From: a virus
Virus record (IMG/VR): IMGVR_UViG_3300048997_000032
Location: 1 to 46,712 of that record
Direction: 5' to 3' (one strand)
Length of the DNA stretch: 46,712 bases
Shown: positions 7,498-15,458 of the stretch, piece by piece
How positions within the stretch are numbered: the stretch's first letter is position 1
Layout: each line of letters opens with the position of its first letter
Notes under the pieces: generated by a model
Databases searched by the model: none
What the model was told of the DNA's origin: nothing
What the model saw: only the letters and a program-made list of their open reading frames with translations
Made by a program: the position numbers and the translations under genes

Positions 7498-8082
7498 CTA
7501 GATGCCTTTCACAACCGACCATGGCGGTACCGTCTCGCCTTGTATCGCAGCTTCTGGTTCGGGCGGGAACGATGTGCGGACTGAATTGCTAGGAACGTAA
7601 GTTCCGTCATAACTTGCCGGGTTGATGGTTACCAGCGTTGCGCGGTCCTGATTTTGGTTCAGCGAATTGGCGTAGTTGGAAAAGTTCGCGGTACCGCGCA
7701 TGATGCTGCCAACCGGTGGCGTGAGCAACGCCTGCAACCGTTCCTTATCGCTGGGAGCAGCCTTCGGCGCGTTGGCGTAGGCCAAGGGCGTGTTGGCGGC
7801 GACTGAATGGTAGGTGGACGCGGAAAAGATGTTGTCCAGCATCCAGCGGGCCGGGAGCGGTTCTGGCGGGGGTTCTATCGAACGATCGGGAAAGGCTTGA
7901 AAGTCATACACGGCGGGCCATGGATCAAGGCATGGCGTCACGGGCCGTCCGCTGGCGCGAGTGCAAACCAGCAAACCGGTCAGGCGTTCACGGGCTAGTG
8001 TTTTAATGTTGACACGAGCACCGCACCGGGAACATGCGCCCCAAGTGTTGAACCGTCCGAACTTGGGTTTCTGCTCTGGCAT
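7498..8082 (-). CDS. head-tail region protein with zinc knuckle
   Basis: A 194-residue protein opening FGRFNTWGACSRCGARVN, with further Cys at LLVC and TPC, consistent with a small zinc site. This resembles short phage neck-region proteins that combine a C-x2-C knuckle with a C-x-D-P-W/P turn. The remainder is low in recognisable motifs (ANTPLAYANAPKAAPSDKER; SNYANSLNQNQDRATL). It is co-oriented with, and next to, the neck genes. Function not certain. Confidence 0.5.
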   Translation of the reverse strand: MPEQKPKFGRFNTWGACSRCGARVNIKTLARERLTGLLVCTRASGRPVTPCLDPWPAVYDFQAFPDRSIEPPPEPLPARWMLDNIFSASTYHSVAANTPLAYANAPKAAPSDKERLQALLTPPVGSIMRGTANFSNYANSLNQNQDRATLVTINPASYDGTYVPSNSVRTSFPPEPEAAIQGETVPPWSVVKGI

Positions 8083-8222
8083 GCCGGGGGCTCACAGGGG
8101 CCTATAATTTGATCCGGGTCAAATCCTATCGGTTCCGCGATGCCAGCACAATACCATAGACCAGCGTCGAAAAGTACAACAAAAGTCGTGCCTTCCGGAT
8201 GCAGAGCCCAAAAATATGACAT
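7995..8222 (-). CDS. 75-residue hypothetical protein
   Basis: Starts at the ATG at 8222 (a TTG precedes it by one codon). The first half (SYFWALHPEGTTFVVLFDAG then LWYCAGIAEPIGF) looks like a small beta domain, while the tail after QIIGPCEPP is low-complexity. The last 88 nt overlap the next gene in another frame, an unusually long overlap, so confidence is moderate. Confidence 0.45.
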   Translation of the reverse strand: MSYFWALHPEGTTFVVLFDAGLWYCAGIAEPIGFDPDQIIGPCEPPACQSRNPSSDGSTLGAHVPGAVLVSTLKH

Positions 8223-8302
8223 CAAAAGAACCCCGCTGTATGTCAGCTACCGGACGTTGGAATGTTGCATAAGCTTAAAACAGTGATTTGGCAAGTTACG
8301 TC

Positions 8303-8346
8303 TTGACAGATATCAACCAATAAATTTACGGTAGCGATATCGTAAA
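8303..8346 (+). promoter_or_regulatory. promoter with imperfect 22-bp palindrome operator
   Basis: TTGACA (8303-8308) is followed 18 nt later by TACGGT (8327-8332). The -10 region lies inside an imperfect 22-bp inverted repeat (8325-8346) with arms TTTACGGTA and TATCGTAAA. Nine of eleven base pairs match. This half-site recurs in the early region (39938-39959). A repressor bound here would cover the -10 of the ParB-like gene. Confidence 0.5.
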
Positions 8347-8370
8347 CTTAACGGGAGATTAGGAGCTACC

Positions 8371-9246
8371 ATGAGCATACTAAACGGAAATGGAACTTGT
8401 GAACCGTGGAAAATGCCTTGGGAATTAACCTCGGCTACCATTAATGAAGTCGCGCAACCGATGGATGTTGCAACCGCCGCGCTGAACGTCGATACCACTT
8501 ACCAAGCGCTCGCACCGCGCAATCCCAAGCTTATCAAGGAAATTTCCGCGCATTTGGACATGGCGCTGTTCGGTAGGCTGCACGTCGCGCGCCGAACCAA
8601 TGGTGCGCTGTTTGTCGTGAATGGCCGCCATCGCTTTGAAGGCGCACGCAACGCAGGCAAAATCTGGCTGCCGTGCGACGTGTATGATATCGCGGACCGC
8701 CGCGGGGAAATCGAGATTTTCATTTCGCTGAACACACGCATCCGGAAAGTGCCGCAGGGAATGCTGTTCATGGCGGAAGTCGCCGCCGGGCAGCAAGACG
8801 CCGTGATGCTGAACCGGCTGGTGCAGGAAGCTGGCTTGGCGATTGTGGATGGCAACAGCAAACGACAGGAGTTTACGGTACCAAAACTGTCCTGCATCGC
8901 CGCGCTGAAATCGCTATACGGCCACGGTACTAAGAGCTACGCGCGCCGCGCGGCCCCCATCGAGCATTGGCAGTTGCGCGAAGCGCTGGATATCATCGCG
9001 GACATTGCACCACCGAATGTCGAAGTAACCGAGCACATGGTTTTGGGCATGACGTGGCTAATCCAGAACCATCCGGCCATTCGTGTGCAAACGGATCGGC
9101 TGCATAGGATCGGCTGGCGCAAACTGGATGCCGCCGCCCGTTCCGTAGGACCGCGCCCGATAGCAAAAGACGCCGGGCTGGCGCTGTTGGCGGTGATCGA
9201 TTGGAAGCGCCCCAAGGGCGCGCGACTGTCGCCTGAAGCACAGTGA
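8371..9246 (+). CDS. ParB-like nuclease domain protein
   Basis: A 291-residue protein. Residues about 40-105 show a ParB/Srx-type fold: VDTTYQALAPRNPKLIKEIS, then LHVARRTNGALFVVNGRHRF with the G-R-H-R motif, then LPCDVYD. The remaining two-thirds is helical and resembles phage ParB-like domain proteins of unknown role, possibly regulatory or nucleolytic. It is the only rightward gene between 4302 and 10375, has its own promoter (8303) and a strong terminator (9272), and so forms a single-gene unit within the leftward structural block. The start has AGGAGCT before the ATG. Confidence 0.75.
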   Translation: MSILNGNGTCEPWKMPWELTSATINEVAQPMDVATAALNVDTTYQALAPRNPKLIKEISAHLDMALFGRLHVARRTNGALFVVNGRHRFEGARNAGKIWLPCDVYDIADRRGEIEIFISLNTRIRKVPQGMLFMAEVAAGQQDAVMLNRLVQEAGLAIVDGNSKRQEFTVPKLSCIAALKSLYGHGTKSYARRAAPIEHWQLREALDIIADIAPPNVEVTEHMVLGMTWLIQNHPAIRVQTDRLHRIGWRKLDAAARSVGPRPIAKDAGLALLAVIDWKRPKGARLSPEAQ

Positions 9247-9271
9247 TGAATGGATATTGCCAATGACAGAA

Positions 9272-9299
9272 GCCCCCGGTTTTTATGCCGGGGGTTTTT
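9272..9299 (+). terminator. intrinsic terminator of the ParB-like gene
   Basis: CCCCCGG (9273-9279), an 8-nt loop, and CCGGGGG (9288-9294) form a perfect 7-bp GC stem followed by TTTTTA. The U-tract is on the plus strand, so it ends the ParB-like transcript; the reverse strand has no comparable U-run. Confidence 0.85.
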
Positions 9300-9316
9300 A
9301 GTTTCGGGAGGAACTG

Positions 9317-10249
9317 TTATGCGTTATCTGCGCCCGGGCTACCGTAGACGCATCTCCAATCAACGATGGAAGCCGAGCAGCGGAACCACAAGGCAGCGAG
9401 GCTGGCCTGATTGCTCCAATTGCTGTCTTCGCGCATTTCGACACCGGAGCGTTCCCAAAACGTAAAGCCCTCGCCATTGTCCATGTTCTGAATGCTGGTC
9501 TGAATGAACCAGTTATCCTTGTCGGTGAGGTACGGCGTTTCGGTGACTTCCGGCAGCGCACCGGTCGCGCGTAGCACGTTGATGTTGTTGGTTTGTGAGT
9601 TCCATTGCAGCGGCGAGCCGAGAATGCGCCGGGTTTCCGGGCCGCTTTCCGGTGACAGGATGACCTGCTTAGGCAGCGTGTTGATAATGAAGCCGCGACC
9701 GGTGCGGGTGTAACCAATCTGGATCACGGCGTTTTCGAAAGCCAGTTCGGAAACGTTGGCCGATACCAGCAGGTTGGATTGCAAGCCGGAAGCGGTGGGA
9801 TGTGAAGCCGAAAGCAGCGGTACGCCATCGGCGCGTAAGCCGTTCACCACGTCAACAGCAACCTGAAGCGGCGCGTGTGCGATGTATTCTTCGGTCTGCC
9901 GCGCGCTGTAGGCCAATTCCTTCATCATGCGCGACATGACATCTTCGTACAGATTGTCATCCTTGGCTTCGCGCGATACCGCAACGGCAAGGCCGTAGCT
10001 GGCGTGGGTCACCTGAGTGCGGTAGCCTTCGTTCGGGAAATCGAACTGCACCGGCTCAAGTTCGGGCTGCTGCGTTGCAAGCCCAAGGCCCGCCCGTTCA
10101 ACCATAAATTCCTCAAAAGCTTTTTCTGAGGGTTTGGTGTCAAAAAAGGCCGGGTAAATCGGCGCTAGTCGTTCGTAGTCCATTCCGAATAGCGCATAGA
10201 GGCCGGGCCAGTATTGCGACGGCTGAAGACTGCGATCTATAACGATCAA
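9317..10249 (-). CDS. major capsid protein (Mu-type / HK97-fold)
   Basis: A 310-residue protein that forms the head shell. Family-like features are the opening PSQYWPGLYALFGMDYERL, FDTKPSEKAFEEFM, NEGYRTQVTHASYGLAVAVS, VPLLSASHPTA and NNINVLRATGALPEV. The frame opens at TTG (10249) with AAGGA 8 nt upstream. An ATG with the same ribosome site lies 5 nt earlier but meets a stop after one codon (ATG CCT TGA). It is on the strand opposite the portal and scaffold, with an HNH endonuclease gene in between. No co-oriented neighbour lies directly downstream; the ParB terminator region follows. Confidence 0.85.
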   Translation of the reverse strand: MIVIDRSLQPSQYWPGLYALFGMDYERLAPIYPAFFDTKPSEKAFEEFMVERAGLGLATQQPELEPVQFDFPNEGYRTQVTHASYGLAVAVSREAKDDNLYEDVMSRMMKELAYSARQTEEYIAHAPLQVAVDVVNGLRADGVPLLSASHPTASGLQSNLLVSANVSELAFENAVIQIGYTRTGRGFIINTLPKQVILSPESGPETRRILGSPLQWNSQTNNINVLRATGALPEVTETPYLTDKDNWFIQTSIQNMDNGEGFTFWERSGVEMREDSNWSNQASLAALWFRCSASIVDWRCVYGSPGADNA

Positions 10250-10374
10250 GGCATTATTCCTTCTAGTTACCGGCCATGAAACAAGCCCGACAAAACAATA
10301 TTACCGTACTCTACTCTATTGCGCAAATCAGCATTTTAATGTAATTCTTCAAATACTTTTCAGAGTATCACACG

Positions 10375-10908
10375 ATGGCATTTAAGAATTTAGAAACTGA
10401 ACGTGAATATCAAAAGCGGTATCGCGAAGAAAATAAAAATGAACTACTAGCGGACGCTAGGGAACGCAGTAAAATTTATTACGAAGAAAACAGAGAACGT
10501 AAGCTGGCTACGCAAAAAACTGTTCGCGACATGAACCCTGAAAAGTTCAGGGACCGAACGCGAAAGTCAAGATTAAAACATTCCGCCCGTGTGATGGTAA
10601 GCGATGCTAAAAACAGAGCCGTTAGGAAAAAAGTACCTTTCGAACTTACTAATGAAGACGTGAAGAAATTGCAGGCAGTTATAGATATCGGTGTTTGTCA
10701 AATTTCAGGGCTGTCCTTCGCGACCGGAGTACGGTTTAGAGACCCCCGGTCACCTTCAATTGACCGCATCAAACCAGAACTTGGCTACGTGCCGGGGAAC
10801 GTTCGAATAGTGTTATGGGCGGTAAACGTCGGAATGGCTACTTGGGGTTTTGACGAGTATTTTGCGGTTGCTCGTGCTATTGTTGACAAAGTGTCTACAA
10901 AACCTTAG
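10375..10908 (+). CDS. HNH-family (homing-type) endonuclease
   Basis: A 177-residue protein. A long charged N-terminal helix (REYQKRYREENKNELL) resembles the DNA-binding helices of phage HNH enzymes. The C-terminal core PSIDRIKPELGYVPGNVRIV with a following Asn (WAVNVGM) is the S-x-D-R-I ... G-Y-x-x-G-N-V-R ... N signature of this endonuclease group. The gene is clearly richer in A+T than its neighbours, suggesting later arrival. It sits between the divergent capsid and portal genes, a typical insertion place for a free-standing homing endonuclease. Confidence 0.8.
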   Translation: MAFKNLETEREYQKRYREENKNELLADARERSKIYYEENRERKLATQKTVRDMNPEKFRDRTRKSRLKHSARVMVSDAKNRAVRKKVPFELTNEDVKKLQAVIDIGVCQISGLSFATGVRFRDPRSPSIDRIKPELGYVPGNVRIVLWAVNVGMATWGFDEYFAVARAIVDKVSTKP

Positions 10909-10919
10909 AGCATTGGCCC

Positions 10920-12887
10920 ATGACATTCGTCAGCCCCGAGCTAAAAATCGACCTGAAGGCCCCGGAGAAGATCGAAAATCTTGCTGAGAAGCTGGACGAA
11001 AACCAGCAACGCGACATCGCAACCAACGTTCTGGAACTGGTTGGTATCGACAAGAACAGCATGAGCGACTGGCTTGGCAAGGCGAAAGGCTATCTTGACA
11101 GCATCGATAGCGATATCAACGAAAGCGCTCCGAAAGACAGCGCCAATGCCGGTAGCGGCAACGATCAGCCGCCCTCGACAGCATTGACGCTTTCGGCAGT
11201 CATCCAGTTCACCGCCCGCATCACCAGTGCGCTACTGTCCGAACCGGACTTGGCGCGTGCATCCGAACCCGGCGGTGAAGCATTGGCGTCATGGATGTCA
11301 TCGCAGTTGCGCACCGTTGACCCGGACTGGGTGACCGATACCGATCCGCTGGTGTTGCACATGGCGGTGACCGGCTTGGGTTGGCGCAAGCGCTGGTTTG
11401 ACGAGCATGTTGGCGAGTACCGCAGCACGTGGTTGCCGGTCGAGGAAGTCATCGTCAATGCCAACGTCAAATCGCTGGAACGCGCGCCGCGCGTCACGCA
11501 CGATATCAAGAAATATCCTTATGAAATTCTGCGTTCAATCCAGTTAGGGCACTGGATCGATTACCAACCGCGCTTTGATGATATTGATCCACAGGAGCTT
11601 CAGGAATTTTATGAAGTTGACATGTGGCTGGACATGGATGGCGATGGTTATGACGAACCTTGGACGCTGACGGTATCGCGCGAAGACACGCCTTGCGTGG
11701 TCAAATGCACGCCACGCTGGTCCGCCAAGACAGTCATTGATACCAAGGAAATGCTGATCTTTCGCCCGTCACGGCGCTACTATGCCTACAAGATGATACC
11801 CGACCCGAAGGGCTCGTTCTTTCCGCGCGGGTTCGGCTGGCTACTCAACCGGATCGAGAAATCCGCTGATAGCCTGCTGGCGTCGATTGACGACACCGCA
11901 AAATCTTCGGCGCAGAATGGTGGCATTGCTTCCATCGGCGGTATCGGTGTTCCCGACAAGATCGAACTGAACAACGACACGTTAACCACTATTCCAACGG
12001 ACGGACAGAAGATTGGCGACGTGCTTTCGCTGTTTCCCGCCAAGCAAGTCAGTCCCGGCATGATTGGCACGTTGGACAAGGTTCTGACGTTGGGTGACCG
12101 CTTGGCGGGCACCTTGAACCTGCTGGAAAATGCCCCGGCATCGATGACGGCCACGCTGGCGAAAGGCATTCTCGACAACGGCGCGCAAGTTCAGAACGCG
12201 GTGCATCGTCGTCTTGTCGGCAGCATCACGGAAGAACTACGCGCCTTCGCTGCGATGGCGAACGCCAGCGGTCACATCCCGCAAGGGATCGACGGTAACT
12301 CGCCTATCGAAGTGACCGCTGATCCGAACATGGCAACCGAAATGCACCGTGGCGTGATCGCACAAGCCTACCACGACATGCTGAAGTTTCCGATGGTGTT
12401 CAACCCGTTCGAAGTCGGCAAGCGCTACGCGCAGACAATGCGCTTCCCCGATCCGGAAAAGCTGATGGCCCCGCCGATGCCGAAACCGCAAGCGACACCA
12501 CAAGAGCAATCCGAGTTCATGCTCAACACGGAGAAAGAAAAGACCGCTCGCATGAAAGTGCAGGCCGATGCCGTGCTGAAAGTAGCGCAAGGCATGCAGG
12601 CGCTGGCCGAGACAGCGGCGATCACCGGCAACCTTGACGGCATGCGAAATTATATTCTACAACTCGAACAAGCTGTGGGGCAGATGAGCAATGCAGATAG
12701 TGTCGGAAGCGGAAGCCCGGGAATGGCTCAACCACCCGTTGACCCTGCAACTCAAGTCGCAAGTGGCGTTCAAGCAGGAACGGCTAATAATGGAATTGCT
12801 GGGGGGCAGCCCGGCCAACCCAATCCGGCAGGGGGAGGGCAAGTGTTACCGCTGGCTGCTAACCCTGCTCAACTTGCCGCCAGCTAG
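10920..12887 (+). CDS. portal protein
   Basis: A 655-residue portal of the P22-like podovirus type; it forms the dodecameric ring through which DNA enters and leaves the head. Recognisable stretches are LSAVIQFTARITSALLSEPD, the WLPVEEVIVNANVKSLERAP wing segment, the helical stem region near GWLLNRIEKSADSLL, and MTATLAKGILDNGAQVQNAV near the C-terminal barrel. The last ~65 residues are a Gly/Ala/Pro/Gln-rich tail, and that DNA also encodes another gene in a second frame (12691-12921). It begins the rightward portal-scaffold operon. Confidence 0.9.
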   Translation: MTFVSPELKIDLKAPEKIENLAEKLDENQQRDIATNVLELVGIDKNSMSDWLGKAKGYLDSIDSDINESAPKDSANAGSGNDQPPSTALTLSAVIQFTARITSALLSEPDLARASEPGGEALASWMSSQLRTVDPDWVTDTDPLVLHMAVTGLGWRKRWFDEHVGEYRSTWLPVEEVIVNANVKSLERAPRVTHDIKKYPYEILRSIQLGHWIDYQPRFDDIDPQELQEFYEVDMWLDMDGDGYDEPWTLTVSREDTPCVVKCTPRWSAKTVIDTKEMLIFRPSRRYYAYKMIPDPKGSFFPRGFGWLLNRIEKSADSLLASIDDTAKSSAQNGGIASIGGIGVPDKIELNNDTLTTIPTDGQKIGDVLSLFPAKQVSPGMIGTLDKVLTLGDRLAGTLNLLENAPASMTATLAKGILDNGAQVQNAVHRRLVGSITEELRAFAAMANASGHIPQGIDGNSPIEVTADPNMATEMHRGVIAQAYHDMLKFPMVFNPFEVGKRYAQTMRFPDPEKLMAPPMPKPQATPQEQSEFMLNTEKEKTARMKVQADAVLKVAQGMQALAETAAITGNLDGMRNYILQLEQAVGQMSNADSVGSGSPGMAQPPVDPATQVASGVQAGTANNGIAGGQPGQPNPAGGGQVLPLAANPAQLAAS

Positions 12888-12921
12888 TTTGATATCGGAA
12901 ATCAGGGAGAATAAATCTTGA
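12691..12921 (+). CDS. small protein overprinted on the portal 3' end
   Basis: A 76-residue frame that overlaps the portal by 197 nt in another phase. It has protein-like composition: SEAEAREWLNHPLTLQLKSQ and AFKQERLIMELLGG look like two amphipathic helices, as in small phage proteins encoded just after portals. GGGG precedes its ATG, and its stop overlaps the next start (TTGA). Low complexity of the portal in this stretch is consistent with the second frame being the constrained one. Function unknown. Confidence 0.55.
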   Translation: MQIVSEAEAREWLNHPLTLQLKSQVAFKQERLIMELLGGSPANPIRQGEGKCYRWLLTLLNLPPASLISEIRENKS

Positions 12922-13406
12922 GCGTCTATGGCTTCGACATACCCCATGAAGCGGGCGAACCGTGCCGCGATATTATTGCCATCCAATTGCCGTACCCACC
13001 GAGCAAAGTCCGCAGTTTGTGGATACCGGATATCGCACGGGACTACGGTCAGCATGGCGTGCAATGCGGCGTCATCCGCCAGATGGGACCGCTGGCTTTC
13101 CAGTACAAGGATGGCAACGGCGTAGCCCGGCAGGAAGCCAAGATTGGCGACTGGGTTCTGATCCGCTGGGGCGCGGGCACTATGTTTCAGGCTGGCAAGG
13201 GCATCCTGAACGCCGTCGGCGGCTGGCGCTATCTGTCCAGTTTCAACGACGTCATCAAGATCATTCCGGCTGCCGCGATGCCCAAACCCGAAACACTGGA
13301 ATGGACGGACGAAGGGGTGATCGATGGGGTAGCACCTGACACAGAAGGCGCTATCGCTGATAACGTCGGCGTGCGCGAACGCACCGTGTATCCGGCGCGA
13401 AATTAG
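12918..13406 (+). CDS. GroES-like small-barrel virion or assembly protein
   Basis: A 162-residue protein starting at TTG (12918) with AGGGAGA 8 nt upstream, overlapping the preceding stop. The pattern SLWIPD, GVIRQMGPLAFQ, KIGDWVLIRWGAGTMF and DVIKIIP resembles the co-chaperonin (GroES) barrel used by some phage proteins. The C-terminal 45 residues are acidic. A role in capsid folding is inference; it could also be a structural barrel protein. Confidence 0.5.
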   Translation: MSVYGFDIPHEAGEPCRDIIAIQLPYPPSKVRSLWIPDIARDYGQHGVQCGVIRQMGPLAFQYKDGNGVARQEAKIGDWVLIRWGAGTMFQAGKGILNAVGGWRYLSSFNDVIKIIPAAAMPKPETLEWTDEGVIDGVAPDTEGAIADNVGVRERTVYPARN

Positions 13407-13418
13407 GAGCTAAAAATT

Positions 13419-13682
13419 ATGCAATACCAGAAAAAACACACCGTTGTGGACGCTGTACAAGTGCCGCTACCAAAAGAATACCCTGAATGGGTGGCGCAAG
13501 CACACGCGTCCGGTCACCTGTGGGCACTTCAAGATGGCAGCGTGCGGGTCAAAACAAACCACGGTACAGCAATGGCAAAGCTAGGTGATTGGATCATACG
13601 AAACGCATCAGGCGAAGTGTACCCATGCAACGCTGCGATTTTCGATGCATCTTATGAACCCGCCAAGGAACCGCAAGCATGA
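13419..13682 (+). CDS. conserved small phage protein (GDWIIR...YPC type)
   Basis: An 87-residue protein with AGGAGCT upstream. It shows the widespread phage pattern of an N-terminal beta strand (YQKKHTVVDAVQV), then GDWIIRNASGEVYPCNAAIF and a closing D-A-S-Y-E-P. Members are common but functionally unknown. The stop overlaps the scaffold start. Confidence 0.65.
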   Translation: MQYQKKHTVVDAVQVPLPKEYPEWVAQAHASGHLWALQDGSVRVKTNHGTAMAKLGDWIIRNASGEVYPCNAAIFDASYEPAKEPQA

Positions 13683-14317
13683 CCGACATGGCAACGCTGA
13701 TGCGCAACCAGTTGAACGCATCCCTGACCAACCAGTTGAACGCGGCGGTGCAGGCGGGCGATATCGCCGCCGCGCATGCTGCCACCAAGAGCATCGCAGA
13801 ACTAGCCGCCGCGTCCGTACCGCAGCAGGTCGCAGCGGCGGCAGGGCCGAAGTTCAGCAACGACGACATTCGCAAAACCATGCAAACCAAAGCGCCGTGG
13901 TTTGGTACCGATCCGCGCCGGTCCGCGAAAGCAGTCGAGTTTGCCAAGAACATGGAACCGAGCGCATTTGAAACCGTCGAAAAATTTTCCGATGCGCTTA
14001 TCAAGGCGGTAGACGACGAGTTCAAACCGGCAGCCGCCGAACCTGAGCCAGAAGACGAAGAGGACGAACCCGAAGCCGAACCAGTCGCACGCAAGAAAAC
14101 CGATGCGCCAACCGGCGATACCGGGCGGTCCGCTTCGCGCGGTGGTTCGTCCGGGCCGTGGGGCAAACTGTCCGATGCGCCAAAGGATGTTTCCGATAAC
14201 ATCAAGCGGCAAGCCGACAAGTTCACACGCACCAAGGAAGCGCGCGACAAATTCATTGTGACCGCATTGGGCAGTGCTTATGCGGATCACCAGCGCAAGG
14301 CGGGAGCCAAGAAATGA
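13679..14317 (+). CDS. putative capsid scaffolding protein
   Basis: A 212-residue, Ala/Glu/Lys-rich, mostly helical protein: an N-terminal Gln/Asn/Ala helix, an acidic stretch (EPEPEDEEDEPEAEP, about residues 121-136), a flexible Gly/Ser region and a basic C-terminal helix (KRQADKFTRTKEARDKF). This charge layout and its place after the portal fit a scaffold whose basic C-terminus binds the coat protein. The coat gene lies 3.4 kb away on the other strand. Confidence 0.6.
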   Translation: MTDMATLMRNQLNASLTNQLNAAVQAGDIAAAHAATKSIAELAAASVPQQVAAAAGPKFSNDDIRKTMQTKAPWFGTDPRRSAKAVEFAKNMEPSAFETVEKFSDALIKAVDDEFKPAAAEPEPEDEEDEPEAEPVARKKTDAPTGDTGRSASRGGSSGPWGKLSDAPKDVSDNIKRQADKFTRTKEARDKFIVTALGSAYADHQRKAGAKK

Positions 14318-14865
14318 ACGTCAACCCGAACCCGAGCCCGTTTGGCGGTCTCGCGCCGAACCTCATTCCGAACCCGCCCGCCGACATGCCGGAAGCACCC
14401 GGCGCGGGTGACGCGATGGTGTCGCTGTCGCCGTTCAGCAAGCCGCAGGACGTTGACAGCATCATTGCGTCCCTCACGCTAGACCGCCCATTGACGCTGT
14501 ACATCCCAAACCGGGAGAAGTATCCGAACTACCAATTCCGGATCATCAACGACACGCCGCAGGAAATGGCGGAAGCGCAGCGCAAGGGCTGGATGCCGGT
14601 TGACGATCAAGAGCTAATCAAGTTGTTTCAGGACAAGGTTTCCGGTATCGACAAAACCGGCAAGATCACCCGCCCGCTGCTGATGGCGCGGTCAAAGCAA
14701 ATCGGAGAAATTGTTGCCAAGCGTTACCGGCAAATGCTACACGATCTTTATCAGGGCATGGACCCGGCCAAGAAACAGTTCAACAGCAAATACGTCAACA
14801 TCAAGCCAACGGTGTCCAGCGGCGATACCGCTGGCGCGTTCAGCTTCGCAAAAATCAAGGTATGA
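14314..14865 (+). CDS. hypothetical protein of the portal operon
   Basis: A 183-residue protein: a Pro-rich N-terminus (NPNPSPFGGLAPNLIPNPP), a globular middle (RPLTLYIPNREKYPNYQFRI and MAEAQRKGWMPVDD), and a basic helical end. The middle suggests a virion or assembly protein, but no family is recognised. It overlaps both neighbours by 4 nt. Confidence 0.6.
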   Translation: MNVNPNPSPFGGLAPNLIPNPPADMPEAPGAGDAMVSLSPFSKPQDVDSIIASLTLDRPLTLYIPNREKYPNYQFRIINDTPQEMAEAQRKGWMPVDDQELIKLFQDKVSGIDKTGKITRPLLMARSKQIGEIVAKRYRQMLHDLYQGMDPAKKQFNSKYVNIKPTVSSGDTAGAFSFAKIKV

Positions 14866-15113
14866 GACACCAACCGCTTATTGAACGGTTGACGGAACAA
14901 CTAGGCGGCAACCGGGAAATGGCGCTGTCGATCTTGCGCGATAGAGGCCATGTCGAGCGCAACTCCGAACGGTTGACCGCTGAAGGGCTGCACCGTGAAA
15001 TGCTGGGACCGGCGGGCCGCGCGATTGATCGCGCCATGAAATCCAGCGGACGGCTGGCGCGTGATTATGTGTACGACCAACGAACCAACCGCGCCACGCT
15101 GAAAAAGAAATGA
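14862..15113 (+). CDS. small conserved phage protein
   Basis: An 83-residue helical, basic protein (LIERLTEQLGGNREMALSIL, HREMLGPAGRAIDRAMKSSG, then DYVYDQRTNRATLKKK). Similar short basic proteins occur in phage structural operons. It starts within the preceding stop (ATGA). Function unknown. Confidence 0.6.
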   Translation: MRHQPLIERLTEQLGGNREMALSILRDRGHVERNSERLTAEGLHREMLGPAGRAIDRAMKSSGRLARDYVYDQRTNRATLKKK

Positions 15114-15295
15114 TCGCCCCCGACGCAAAACCACGACGACATGATCCGCCATACAAGCGAATTGACATTGCGCACATAGGCCGCAAAGCTGTCATCACGG
15201 CAGAAGAACTGGCGCAATCCGGTGGCCGCGAACCCGATCCGGCGGCTTATCGGTATGATGCCGTGCTACGCACGTATTTGCTAAAAGATGGATAA
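15110..15295 (+). CDS. 61-residue hypothetical protein
   Basis: A basic N-terminus (MIAPDAKPRRHDPPYKRID), a short helix (AVITAEELAQSGGREPDPA) and a C-terminal strand-like end (RYDAVLRTYLLKDG). Overlaps its neighbours by a few bases (ATGA before, TAATG after). Function unknown. Confidence 0.5.
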   Translation: MIAPDAKPRRHDPPYKRIDIAHIGRKAVITAEELAQSGGREPDPAAYRYDAVLRTYLLKDG

Positions 15296-15438
15296 TGACA
15301 TATACGGTAGCTAAGCGAGGCATCACAAGTCGGCGCATTAGGTTAAACCCGTGGATGCGCATTCCAAACGACGGTGAGATAGTCCGGTCATACTGCTGTT
15401 GCGAACCTAGACGACGGTTGGTCTGCGCTCACTGCTGA
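15295..15438 (+). CDS. 47-residue basic zinc-knuckle protein
   Basis: Translated by hand. The ATG at 15295 overlaps the previous stop (TAATG) and the TGA is at 15436-15438. It is Arg-rich and ends SYCCCEPRRRLVCAHC, with Cys spacing that could bind zinc. It is the last gene of the portal operon; the convergent terminase gene ends 21 nt away. Confidence 0.45.
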   Translation: MTYTVAKRGITSRRIRLNPWMRIPNDGEIVRSYCCCEPRRRLVCAHC

Positions 15439-15458
15439 GGGCCAGTCGCGATGCCTCG

